Assembly (NCBI RefSeq): GCF_907165195.1 | Contig: NZ_OU015584.1 | Coordinates: 248,001 to 312,000, forward strand | From: Parvicella tangerina | GTDB lineage: Bacteria; Bacteroidota; Bacteroidia; Flavobacteriales_D; Parvicellaceae | Direction of reading: 5' to 3' | DNA: 64,000 nt | In this document: piece by piece, positions 1 to 7,141 of the stretch | How positions within the stretch are numbered: the first letter of the stretch is position 1 | How the letters are laid out: each line of letters starts with the position of its first letter | The notes under the pieces: model-generated | Seen by the model: the letters and a program-made list of their open reading frames with translations, nothing else | Database searches by the model: none | Told to the model about the DNA's origin: nothing | Position numbers and translations under genes: made by a program

Positions 1-253
1 TCGTTCGGATGGAAGACCATTCATCTAGTGTAACCTTTTTTTGATCTTTTCCATCTATAGTGATCTTTCCAGAGTAGTCTGTCCGAAGACCCATAACATA
101 AGCTGCAAAAGTGGATTTCCCTTTTCCACTTCCCGATTGTAAAAAGTAAGCGTGCTGACTATCTATTTCACAGGAATGGCTCCAGACACTATCTTCAGAG
201 AAAGTGTCTTTCTTCATGGGGTCAGGTATTACATTTTCAAAGCGTATCAGCAT
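1..253 (-). CDS. ABC transporter ATP-binding protein, N-terminal part (runs off left edge)
   Basis: Only the first 84 codons are in the window; the gene continues past base 1. I read it from the reverse complement. It starts with ATG at 253 and has a Walker A-type P-loop (SGSGKGKST) at residues 40-48, followed by a stretch ending KITIDGKD, typical of the strand after the P-loop in ABC ATPases. The first P-loop position is Ser where Gly is usual. It should hydrolyse ATP on the cytoplasmic side of an ABC machine. The substrate cannot be told because the Q-loop, signature and Walker B lie outside. A promoter box lies 8 nt upstream of the start, and the gene is divergent from the operon beginning at 368. 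Confidence 0.75.
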   Translation of the reverse strand, partial: MLIRFENVIPDPMKKDTFSEDSVWSHSCEIDSQHAYFLQSGSGKGKSTFAAYVMGLRTDYSGKITIDGKDQKKVTLDEWSSIRT

Positions 254-261
254 ATAGCAAT

Positions 262-290
262 CAAAGATAAAAGATTAGAACGGACAACAA
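262..290 (-). promoter_or_regulatory. Bacteroidota promoter for the ABC ATPase
   Basis: On the minus strand TATCTTTG (262-269) fits the -7 consensus TAnnTTTG, and a TTG (288-290) lies 18 nt upstream at the -33 position. The box ends 8 nt before the ATG at 253, so the 5' leader would be very short. Confidence 0.6.
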
Positions 291-367
291 TTGAAATTTA
301 TTTACAAGAAACATGCAACCCTTTCAAAAAGCACTGTCAACTAAGTGAAAAACAAAACAAGAAAAGC

Positions 368-1069
368 ATGAAAAAGATAGCATTAGTAGCTTTAGTTGGG
401 ATGACCTTAACAAGTTGCCATGATCTTATTGATGGAACAGCAGGGGCAGTAACTACAGAAATGAGAACTGAGCCAGCATTCCACTCAATTAACATGGAGG
501 GCAATGTGGATGTGTTTGTCTCTTACGATACCATTAATTCCATCAAAATAGAGGCAGGAGAGAATTTGATAGATTACATCGAAACTTCAGTCATCGGAGA
601 TGAATTATTTGTCTATGAAGCTCCAAATAATATTGTGAATACGAAACCAATCCGGGTATATGTAACGATGGATTCGTTAGAAAGTGTGCACATGGAAGGA
701 AGTGGAGATCTGGATGTCAATGATATGAGTAGCGATCATTTGAATGTACTTTCCATTGGTAGTGGAGATGCTAATTTTGAAATTGACGCAAATAACATCA
801 ACTACGAAAATACAGGAAGTGGGGATGCACGTTTCACTGGGACAGTAAACTCGCTAAATGTTTTTCTGGAAGGTTCAGGAGATTTTAAAGGGAAGTATAT
901 GTATGCTTTTGACGCTAATGTGGAGATCGAGGGCAGTGGAGATGCTTTGGTGCGTGCAAGCAATTCCTTAGTCGCAACCATTTCTGGCTCTGGAGATATT
1001 ACTTACTATGGAAACCCAACAACCGTAACTACTTCCGTAACTGGTAGTGGGGATGTGTACGGAAATTAA
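368..1069 (+). CDS. GIN-domain (DUF2807-like) lipoprotein with seven GSGD repeats
   Basis: A 233-aa protein. I start it at ATG 368 because that gives a clean lipoprotein signal (MKKIALVALVGMTLTSC, lipidated Cys17); the reading frame stays open further upstream but that part is not signal-like. From residue 111 on, the motif GSGD recurs at about 111, 131, 150, 169, 189, 207 and 226, one copy per 18-20 residues. This is the hallmark of the putative auto-transporter adhesin head GIN domain, which is thought to form a beta-solenoid. It is probably anchored in the outer or inner membrane. It is the first gene of an apparent operon with a small outer-membrane protein (25-nt gap) and the ECF sigma pair. 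The family's molecular function is unknown. Confidence 0.8.
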   Translation: MKKIALVALVGMTLTSCHDLIDGTAGAVTTEMRTEPAFHSINMEGNVDVFVSYDTINSIKIEAGENLIDYIETSVIGDELFVYEAPNNIVNTKPIRVYVTMDSLESVHMEGSGDLDVNDMSSDHLNVLSIGSGDANFEIDANNINYENTGSGDARFTGTVNSLNVFLEGSGDFKGKYMYAFDANVEIEGSGDALVRASNSLVATISGSGDITYYGNPTTVTTSVTGSGDVYGN

Positions 1070-1094
1070 TAAAAAGACACTAAAAACAAAAGAC

Positions 1095-1748
1095 ATGAAA
1101 ACGTTATCAACCTTTATTTTACTAACACTCGCCCTTGTCGCTTTCGGACAGGAAGAAAAAGAACAACAGTCAGACTATAACCCACAGACGATCCTGGGAA
1201 CGAAAGATAAAAGCGTAAGAGGATACCTGAGCTTTAACGAAAAAGGAGTAATCCTCAATGATCAGGTAGGTTTGCTTACGGGAGGAGAGATCAGTTTGGT
1301 ATTTGGACACCGTTTAAATATTGGATTCTTCGGTTACGGAAAAACAAATCGTGTTCAAAGTGACTATATTGATACAGATGGATTCCGTCATTTCTACGAA
1401 ATGGGAATGGGAGGAATGAAGTTAGAGCGCGTATTCTTCACGAATAGTGCTGTACATTTTACTGTTCCGTTGAGTTTTGGGGTGGGCGCAATGACCTTGA
1501 ATAGGTATGCCTTGACTGACTATGAATTCTATAACAATCATATTAATTGGGAAAATTCACTTTATGATTTTGATACATTTGTATTCATTGAGCCCGGTTT
1601 AAATGTAGAATTGAATTTGTTAAAGCATTTGAGACTGGATGCAGGAGTGGGGTATATGTTTACAGATGAGGTTCATTTGGCAGGAACTAACAATTGGCCG
1701 CTAAATAATTTTACAGGAAACATTTCGCTGAAACTGGGCTGGTTTTAA
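1095..1748 (+). CDS. small outer-membrane beta-barrel-like protein
   Basis: A 217-aa protein. It starts at ATG 1095 with a signal peptide (TFILLTLALVAFGQ, cleavage likely after AFGQ near residue 18). The rest alternates aromatic/hydrophobic and polar residues and is rich in Gly and Tyr (for example GHRLNIGFFGYGK and LRLDAGVGYMF), and it ends on an aromatic residue (KLGWF). This is the pattern of a small outer-membrane beta-barrel. No family is recognised with certainty. It lies 25 nt after the GIN lipoprotein and 6 nt before the sigma factor, so it is probably co-transcribed with both. It may be a structural or sensing partner of the operon, but that is inference from position. Confidence 0.6.
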   Translation: MKTLSTFILLTLALVAFGQEEKEQQSDYNPQTILGTKDKSVRGYLSFNEKGVILNDQVGLLTGGEISLVFGHRLNIGFFGYGKTNRVQSDYIDTDGFRHFYEMGMGGMKLERVFFTNSAVHFTVPLSFGVGAMTLNRYALTDYEFYNNHINWENSLYDFDTFVFIEPGLNVELNLLKHLRLDAGVGYMFTDEVHLAGTNNWPLNNFTGNISLKLGWF

Positions 1749-1754
1749 AAGACC

Positions 1755-2309
1755 TTGGAGAGTAAACTGAGCATATCCCAAAATGTTGTTGATCGCTGCC
1801 GAAAAGGAGATGGATCTGCCTACAATGAAGTGTATCAAATGTGCTCAAAAGGGGTGTTCAATTCGATCTTGAGGATTGTTAGGCAACGAGAAGAGGCAGA
1901 GGATCTTTTGCAGGAGACGTTCATGAGTGCATTCCAAAACATTAAGAGCTACCGGGGAGAAGCTTCATTATTTGGATGGATCAAGAGAATTGGGGTAAAC
2001 AAGGCGCTGAATGCGATCAAAAAGAGAAAGATCCAGTTTGAGTATGAAGAAACGGATGCGATAGAGGAGGAGAGTGAAGAAGCAGAATGGGAACAACTGA
2101 AATTAAACGCCAGAGATATTTTGGAAAACTTAAGTGAGTTGCCAGAAGGGTTTAGAGTAGTGCTGACGTTGTATTTATTTGAGGGGTACACACACAAAGC
2201 TATTGCTGAAGAATTAGGTATCTCTGAAAACACTTCGAAAACGCAATACTTAAGAGGTAAGAAGAAATTGAAAGAACATTTATTACACAGTTATGAGGGA
2301 ACAAGATAA
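1755..2309 (+). CDS. ECF RNA polymerase sigma factor (sigma-70 family)
   Basis: A 184-aa protein with the sigma-70 region 2 pattern (REEAEDLLQETFMSAFQNIKSY, around residues 45-66) and a region 4 helix-turn-helix (FEGYTHKAIAEELGISENTSKTQ, around 137-160). It should direct RNA polymerase to a small regulon, probably including its own operon. The start is TTG at 1755; the next in-frame Met is at residue 29 and would remove the beginning of region 2, so the TTG start is preferred. The 3' end overlaps the next gene by 17 nt, which implies translational coupling to the putative anti-sigma protein. Confidence 0.9.
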   Translation: MESKLSISQNVVDRCRKGDGSAYNEVYQMCSKGVFNSILRIVRQREEAEDLLQETFMSAFQNIKSYRGEASLFGWIKRIGVNKALNAIKKRKIQFEYEETDAIEEESEEAEWEQLKLNARDILENLSELPEGFRVVLTLYLFEGYTHKAIAEELGISENTSKTQYLRGKKKLKEHLLHSYEGTR

Positions 2310-2892
2310 AGATCACCTAAGGGACTTTGTGAACGAGCATCGAGCAGAGTTTGATGACGTTACTCCACCGAGTTTAGACTTTAGTCAGATGGGTAAGGAT
2401 CAACAAGAAGATCAAGGACCTAAAATGATCCCGATCACCTGGTTATATCGAGTGGCGGCCGTATTTGTGATGATTCTCGGCCTGGGTGCGATATGGCTAT
2501 TGACAAATGATCCTGCTGAACAGCCTGATGTTGCAGAAGTAGAGGAACAGGAAGAACAAAGAGATTTTTCCCTCAGTGAATTGTCTCCAGAAATGGCAGA
2601 AATAGAAGAGTATTACTCAAATGAGTTGAGCACGAAACAGAAAGAATTGGAAGCTTTGGGATATGGAGATGCCATTTCAGAAGAACTGACCTTGTTGGAC
2701 GAAGAGTTTAATGCGCTAAAGAATGAATTGGGAGAAAATGTAGACAATCATTTGATCGTGAATGAGATGGTGAAGAACTATAAGTTAAAGCTAGACCTGT
2801 TGGAAAGCGTGCTGATGGACCTTCAGGAAAACTATGATGATAAGAACTTAACGAATTTAGAAGATGATGAAAACTATACTATTTACTATTAG
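2293..2892 (+). CDS. putative membrane anti-sigma factor
   Basis: A 199-aa protein overlapping the end of the ECF sigma gene. It has an acidic cytoplasmic N-terminus of about 50 residues, one transmembrane segment (YRVAAVFVMILGLGAIWLL, about 54-73) and an extracytoplasmic, highly acidic, coiled-coil-like C-terminus rich in Glu, Leu and Lys. No zinc-binding HxxxCxxC motif is visible. Position directly after and overlapping an ECF sigma gene, plus a single TM helix, is the usual arrangement of membrane anti-sigma factors; that role is inferred. It overlaps the next gene by 29 nt, so the three downstream reading frames are interlocked. Confidence 0.65.
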   Translation: MREQDKDHLRDFVNEHRAEFDDVTPPSLDFSQMGKDQQEDQGPKMIPITWLYRVAAVFVMILGLGAIWLLTNDPAEQPDVAEVEEQEEQRDFSLSELSPEMAEIEEYYSNELSTKQKELEALGYGDAISEELTLLDEEFNALKNELGENVDNHLIVNEMVKNYKLKLDLLESVLMDLQENYDDKNLTNLEDDENYTIYY

Positions 2893-3943
2893 TTTACTCG
2901 TAGTCAGCAGCGCTTTGTTTGCTGGCACGTTTGATGACAGTAAGGTCATTAGAAAAAGCATGCCGGCTACGGATGATTTTGAATTGGAGATTAAGAACAA
3001 GCATGGTAGAATAGATGTGACTACCTGGGACAAAGATAGCGTAGTGCTGGAAATAACGATTTCTGCTACAAGTAATAAATTAGATCGGTTAGAGTCGATC
3101 ATGGAGCAGGTTACGGTCAACTTCTCAGAGCATGATGACTATCTTGCTGCAAGTACCCAGTGGGGAGGGGGAGCCAATGAGTTACGACTAGACTTCATTA
3201 AGCTCTTTGATGATCAAACCGTTCGAGTAGATTACAGGATTTGGATGCCTGTTGAAACCGAACTCGAGTTAGAAAACAAATTTGGAGACATTTCTATGGA
3301 AGATTGTAAGGGAAAATTGAAGGTTGACCTTTCTCATGGAGACTTTAAGGCAAGAAAACTAAAAGATGCCAAATCGATTAACGTGCAGTATGGAGATATT
3401 AATATCAAAGAGTTGGAAGATGGGAACATCACTTCAAAATTTGGAGATGTGACCATTGATAAAGCAAAGGAATTAGACCTAGACATCATCTCTGGCGATG
3501 CTGAACTTGAAAAGGTAGATGAACTAACCTTAAAGGCCACAAGTGCCGATGTAGAAATAGAGGAAGTGAATACCTTGAACTTTAGCAGTACCCTGGGCGA
3601 TATAGAAGTTGAAAAATTAAACAAAACAGTTACTGGTTACTTAAAGTTTGGTGGGTTTGAAATAGAGGAGGTTGATCCCGGGTTTATGGGCATCACCCTG
3701 AATGGGACCAATACGGATATTAGTATAGACTTTAATCCACAAATCGCATTCGTTTACAACGTGCAGCTAGAAAAGGGGAAGGCGTTTAGCATACCAAGTG
3801 AAGGCAATACACTGGATAAAGACAATTCCTTTGACGATGTACATCAATATGAAGGCACATTCGCTACCATCCCAGTGGGAGGGCTACCAGCTTCGGTGAC
3901 GATATCGGCAAAATCAAGCTATGTGAAGTTTGGGTTGGAGTGA
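2864..3943 (+). CDS. DUF4097-like secreted beta-solenoid protein
   Basis: A 359-aa protein with a signal peptide (ILFTISLLVVSSALFAG) at the N-terminus, starting at the tandem ATGATG at 2864. From about residue 135 to 270 short turns ending in Gly-Asp recur (KFGDIS, SHGDFK, QYGDIN, KFGDVT, ISGDAE, TLGDIE), roughly one per 18-22 residues, as in DUF4097/adhesin-like beta-helices. The GIN lipoprotein at the head of the operon has the same kind of fold signature. The gene overlaps the anti-sigma-like gene by 29 nt and ends one base before the stop of the convergent serine hydrolase gene. Function is unknown; a periplasmic or surface partner of the sigma system is an inference. Confidence 0.65.
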   Translation: MMKTILFTISLLVVSSALFAGTFDDSKVIRKSMPATDDFELEIKNKHGRIDVTTWDKDSVVLEITISATSNKLDRLESIMEQVTVNFSEHDDYLAASTQWGGGANELRLDFIKLFDDQTVRVDYRIWMPVETELELENKFGDISMEDCKGKLKVDLSHGDFKARKLKDAKSINVQYGDINIKELEDGNITSKFGDVTIDKAKELDLDIISGDAELEKVDELTLKATSADVEIEEVNTLNFSSTLGDIEVEKLNKTVTGYLKFGGFEIEEVDPGFMGITLNGTNTDISIDFNPQIAFVYNVQLEKGKAFSIPSEGNTLDKDNSFDDVHQYEGTFATIPVGGLPASVTISAKSSYVKFGLE

Positions 3944-5089
3944 TCAGAAACTCTTGCTAATATCTCTGAAAATGTTCACCCAGTTGGCTTGTCCCCATTG
4001 TTTGCCAAATCGGATTATGATAACTTCATTCACAGGATCAATTGCCATGATCTGACCTAAATGTCCTTGAGCAGCATAAGTAACAAGATTTGGCTTTTTA
4101 GGGTCTGAAGGACGAAATAGCCACCATTGATTTTGATAGAAGTTATCTTCCGTGTCTGGTTGGATTTCAACCGATTTTTCGACCCATTCTTCAGGGATGA
4201 TTTGTTCCCCTTGCCAATTTCCTTTATTCAGGTATAATAATGCAAACTTGGCAAAATCTTCTGTGTGAGCGTTAATGCAGCAGAATGACTTTTCTCTTCC
4301 CTTCTTTCGATCCACAGACCAGGTAGCGTTAAATTGGGTTCCAATTTTACTCCAAATCTTATCTTGAAGGTAAGCACTCACTGGTTGCCCCGTAGCTTCT
4401 TCGATGATCACCCCAAGTAATTGGGTAGCAATGCTGATGTATTCAAACTCTTCTCCCGGAGGCCCTTTGATCTTTAGTTTAGAAATATGACGATCTAAAT
4501 TTCTGCCATAATATCCAATAGCAACGTTTCCAAAGGGGTTGTAGTAACTTTCTACATAATCAATCCCTGTTCGCATGTCTAACAAGTGCTGAATCGTGAT
4601 CTGATCAAAACCTTCGTTCTTAAACAATTTGATATAATCTGTGATCGGATCATCCAGGCTTTTTATGTGTCCTTCATCTAACGCAATACCAATCAAAGCA
4701 GAAATCATCGATTTAGACATGGAAAAGGAGGTGACAATATCTTCATTGCTCCAGTTATCAGCATACCACTCATACTTGATCGTGTCTTTGTGCAAAACCA
4801 TGAACGCCACGGATTTATTGTTTTCCAGAAGTGTCTCTAACCCTTTGATCGTCTTAAAACGGTCCTGAGTATGTTCGTTTTCTAGAGCTTCAGGTTCAAT
4901 GTCTCGATAGAATTCAAAAGGCACTGTTGCTGATTTGATTTCTCTGGAAGGAAATTTCTTATAATCAGAAATGTTTGCAAAATTGTAAATGACGTACCGC
5001 CCCACATGACACCCATTTAGGGAGAGCAGAAGACTCACTGACAACAGTAGCTTAAGAAGTAATATCTTTGTTGTTGATTGATGGGTCAT
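3944..5089 (-). CDS. beta-lactamase family (class C-like) serine hydrolase, lipoprotein
   Basis: A 381-aa protein of the serine beta-lactamase/penicillin-binding superfamily. The SxxK nucleophile motif is S-M-S-K at about residues 123-126, and a Y-I-S at about 216-218 stands where class C enzymes have YxN. A GHLG near the C-terminus occupies the third (KTG/HxG) position. The N-terminus is a lipoprotein signal with lipobox LNGC (Cys27), so it is envelope-anchored. I start it at ATG 5089: a longer TTG start would lie inside the promoter box. Such proteins are esterases or peptidases more often than true beta-lactamases; the substrate cannot be given. Confidence 0.85.
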   Translation of the reverse strand: MTHQSTTKILLLKLLLSVSLLLSLNGCHVGRYVIYNFANISDYKKFPSREIKSATVPFEFYRDIEPEALENEHTQDRFKTIKGLETLLENNKSVAFMVLHKDTIKYEWYADNWSNEDIVTSFSMSKSMISALIGIALDEGHIKSLDDPITDYIKLFKNEGFDQITIQHLLDMRTGIDYVESYYNPFGNVAIGYYGRNLDRHISKLKIKGPPGEEFEYISIATQLLGVIIEEATGQPVSAYLQDKIWSKIGTQFNATWSVDRKKGREKSFCCINAHTEDFAKFALLYLNKGNWQGEQIIPEEWVEKSVEIQPDTEDNFYQNQWWLFRPSDPKKPNLVTYAAQGHLGQIMAIDPVNEVIIIRFGKQWGQANWVNIFRDISKSF

Positions 5090-5092
5090 TTT

Positions 5093-5100
5093 CAAATATA
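5093..5100 (-). promoter_or_regulatory. TAnnTTTG box immediately before a start codon
   Basis: On the minus strand this reads TATATTTG, an exact match to the Bacteroidota -7 box. Only 3 nt separate it from the ATG at 5089, so transcription would start at or within the start codon (leaderless). No clear -33 TTG is seen. Confidence 0.5.
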
Positions 5101-5120
5101 GTTCATTTTGTTGTTCGTAA

Positions 5121-5621
5121 ATGAAGGAATATCATTTTAGGAAATATAGCTTAGAAGATAAAGATGCATATATCAAAATTATTGGAAAAGGTGAGTCACG
5201 AACAATTCCAAAAAATAAGATCAAGGATGTATTTGCTTTGAAGAGTTTTTTATGGGGTCATGTTAAATGGTATCATAGGTTACTTGTAGGGATAATACTG
5301 AGCGCCTTATCTGTTTTTGTTTTTCGTTTTACATTTACTTGGTCTGAGCAACTAGATCAGATAGAGGAGACAGTATCATTATTGGTAAACCTCGGAATAG
5401 TATTATGGATCCTATCAGGGATTTTATTCTTGATGATGATCTCTTTTCTATTTGAAGCTACTTCCGATTTTCCTGGGTTGACGTTGATTCTTTCAAAAAA
5501 AATATTTGCAAGTCGATACAGAGCGGTGGTTATCCAGAGAGCTAGCATTGAATACCATTTGAAAGTAAAGAATAAGGAAGATCAGGAAAGGCTAATGCAC
5601 GAAATAAAGAAGCTTATTTAG
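5121..5621 (+). CDS. hypothetical two-TM membrane protein
   Basis: A 166-aa protein I do not recognise. It has a basic cytoplasmic N-terminus of about 50 residues, two transmembrane helices (about 53-72 and 86-110) and a cytoplasmic C-terminal region of about 55 residues that ends in a charged helix. It lies alone between the divergent serine hydrolase and the convergent glycosyltransferase, whose stop codon it overlaps by 8 bases. The first strands plus C-terminal helix could be a small PH-like domain interrupted by the TM pair, but I cannot support that further. Confidence 0.55.
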   Translation: MKEYHFRKYSLEDKDAYIKIIGKGESRTIPKNKIKDVFALKSFLWGHVKWYHRLLVGIILSALSVFVFRFTFTWSEQLDQIEETVSLLVNLGIVLWILSGILFLMMISFLFEATSDFPGLTLILSKKIFASRYRAVVIQRASIEYHLKVKNKEDQERLMHEIKKLI

Positions 5622-6372
5622 TGGTTTGATATTCTCCTAAACCTCTATTTACAGAACTTTTTTTACTCGTGAACCAACCGTACTTAAGAATACAATAAAT
5701 AGCTCTGAACCCATCTTTCCAACCGATCTTTTTCCCTTCTTCATTCGTTCTGGGGATATACGTGATGGGAACTTCTTGCCACTTGAGGTGTTTCAATTTT
5801 GCCAGCTTAGCAGTGATTTCTGGTTCGAAACCAAAACGTTGCTCAACCAAATTTAGCGATTGAAATATAGGCGTTGGAACCAATTTATAACAAGTTTCCA
5901 TGTCGGTGATATTCGTGCCGAAAACAACATTGCTTAAATTAGTCAGGAATGCATTGGCCGCTTTGCCCATCTTAGAACCTTGCATTTTTTGGTTCAGAAA
6001 ACGGGAGCCGTAAACAACATCGGCAGATTGATCTAACACAGGAGCGATGATGATATTATATTCGTTGGGGTCTAACTCAAGATCAGCATCTTGAATAATA
6101 GTGTATTCGCCCGTTGCGTTTTTTATTCCCGTGTGCAGCGCACCTCCTTTACCCTTGTTTACTTCGTGATTGATAAACTGAACATTATTACTAGGAAATT
6201 CATTGAGGTAGCGTTCCACTTCTTTAGCACTTTCATCAGAAGATTTATCGTTAACCACAATGATCTCCTTTTGAATTCCCTGAACTAACTCCACATCATT
6301 AACCTTGACCAGCACATCGTATATCGTAGCTTGCTCGTTGAATACTGGTATAATGATAGATAATTTTTGCAC
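5614..6372 (-). CDS. family 2 glycosyltransferase (dolichol-phosphate mannosyltransferase-like)
   Basis: A 252-aa GT-A-fold glycosyltransferase. It begins VQKLSIIIPVFNEQATI, the standard first strand of GT2 enzymes, and has VVNDKSSD, NKGKGGALHTGI and the metal/nucleotide motif DADLE, in the arrangement of DPM1-like polyprenyl-phosphate sugar transferases. No C-terminal TM helices are present, so it is probably cytosolic or peripheral. I place the start at GTG 6372: the 26 codons upstream do not resemble GT2 sequence, and an exact promoter box sits 5 nt before this GTG. An alternative ATG at 6450 overlaps the neighbouring phosphatidyltransferase-like gene by 8 nt. Sugar and acceptor are unknown. 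Confidence 0.85.
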   Translation of the reverse strand: MQKLSIIIPVFNEQATIYDVLVKVNDVELVQGIQKEIIVVNDKSSDESAKEVERYLNEFPSNNVQFINHEVNKGKGGALHTGIKNATGEYTIIQDADLELDPNEYNIIIAPVLDQSADVVYGSRFLNQKMQGSKMGKAANAFLTNLSNVVFGTNITDMETCYKLVPTPIFQSLNLVEQRFGFEPEITAKLAKLKHLKWQEVPITYIPRTNEEGKKIGWKDGFRAIYCILKYGWFTSKKSSVNRGLGEYQTTK

Positions 6373-6377
6373 GGACG

Positions 6378-6385
6378 CAAAGGTA
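6378..6385 (-). promoter_or_regulatory. TAnnTTTG box 5 nt before a GTG start
   Basis: Minus-strand TACCTTTG, exact consensus, ending 5 nt upstream of the GTG at 6372. It decides the start of the glycosyltransferase and predicts a leaderless mRNA. Confidence 0.5.
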
Positions 6386-6442
6386 GAAATAAAATGATTT
6401 ATTGAATATAGGGTAGTCAAAAAACCTGTTTTGCCCCTTATT

Positions 6443-7060
6443 TTAGCCATTAAATATTTTAAAACGCTTGATCTCCTTCCCTTTTCTTAGTTGAAGGGCA
6501 TGCCAGCAGGACGGAATATCATGATCCCATTGCTTAAGGAATAAATAGATGAGTAAACTATCCAGATGAACGATTGCTCCGTATATCAGCGCTATAGTAA
6601 AGTGCATGCCTTCTACACGAAAGAGGAGTAAAGAAAACTCAATGACCAACCACAACCCCCAAAATTTAGCCAGCGTAGCGTGAGCTGAAGGCATTTTGCC
6701 AAAGCGTATCAATGAGACAAGGTATTTCGTGAGTTCAGTACTTAAAATAACGATGACTAGGCCAATATTAACAAGGAATGGCTGGGGGTTTGAATACCAC
6801 AAATAGAAGATTACACTTCCAAAGAATACAAGATCTACGATAGAGTCTGCTTTTCGAAATGACGGGGTAGAGGTATTAAATTTTCGGGCTAAAATGCCGT
6901 CAAAAATATCTGAGATAAGCCCATATAAAAGGAGAATAAAAACCATTAGATCAGTACATTCCGACCGGTAAAAACTCAAACTAGCTATCGGGATCGCGAT
7001 TATCCATCTGCTGTGTAATAGGATACGGGGAATAAGATAGCCCCAATTTACTTTTGTCAT
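6443..7060 (-). CDS. CDP-alcohol phosphatidyltransferase family protein
   Basis: A 205-aa polytopic membrane protein with the family signature D51xxD54G55xxA58R59(x8)F68(x3)D72(x3)D76. All four catalytic/metal-binding Asp residues and the AR pair are present with exact spacing, but the Gly expected after the x8 gap is Phe68. Members transfer a phospho-alcohol head group from a CDP-alcohol at the cytoplasmic membrane. The exact product (for example phosphatidylglycerophosphate or another lipid) cannot be read from the sequence. It is followed by the GT2 gene, which may belong to the same lipid or glycan pathway. A promoter box with a 17-nt leader precedes ATG 7060. Confidence 0.8.
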   Translation of the reverse strand: MTKVNWGYLIPRILLHSRWIIAIPIASLSFYRSECTDLMVFILLLYGLISDIFDGILARKFNTSTPSFRKADSIVDLVFFGSVIFYLWYSNPQPFLVNIGLVIVILSTELTKYLVSLIRFGKMPSAHATLAKFWGLWLVIEFSLLLFRVEGMHFTIALIYGAIVHLDSLLIYLFLKQWDHDIPSCWHALQLRKGKEIKRFKIFNG

Positions 7061-7077
7061 GTCATTTTAGTTTTGAT

Positions 7078-7085
7078 CAAAAGTA
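7078..7085 (-). promoter_or_regulatory. promoter -7 box of the phosphatidyltransferase-like gene
   Basis: Minus-strand TACTTTTG, exact TAnnTTTG, 17 nt before the ATG at 7060. An out-of-frame ATG followed at once by TGA lies in the leader at 7065. Confidence 0.5.
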
Positions 7086-7141
7086 GATAGTGCGGCACTT
7101 CCTTTAAATGGCCAGAATTTAAAATACGTATTTTAGAAACG

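Noticed and set aside
152-367. Upstream extension of the GIN lipoprotein to 152
   Set aside because: It would cover the divergent ABC promoter and start, and the ATG at 368 gives a clean lipoprotein signal peptide.
3944-5089. A resistance beta-lactamase
   Set aside because: YxS instead of YxN, a lipoprotein anchor and general esterase-like features make a non-resistance serine hydrolase more likely.
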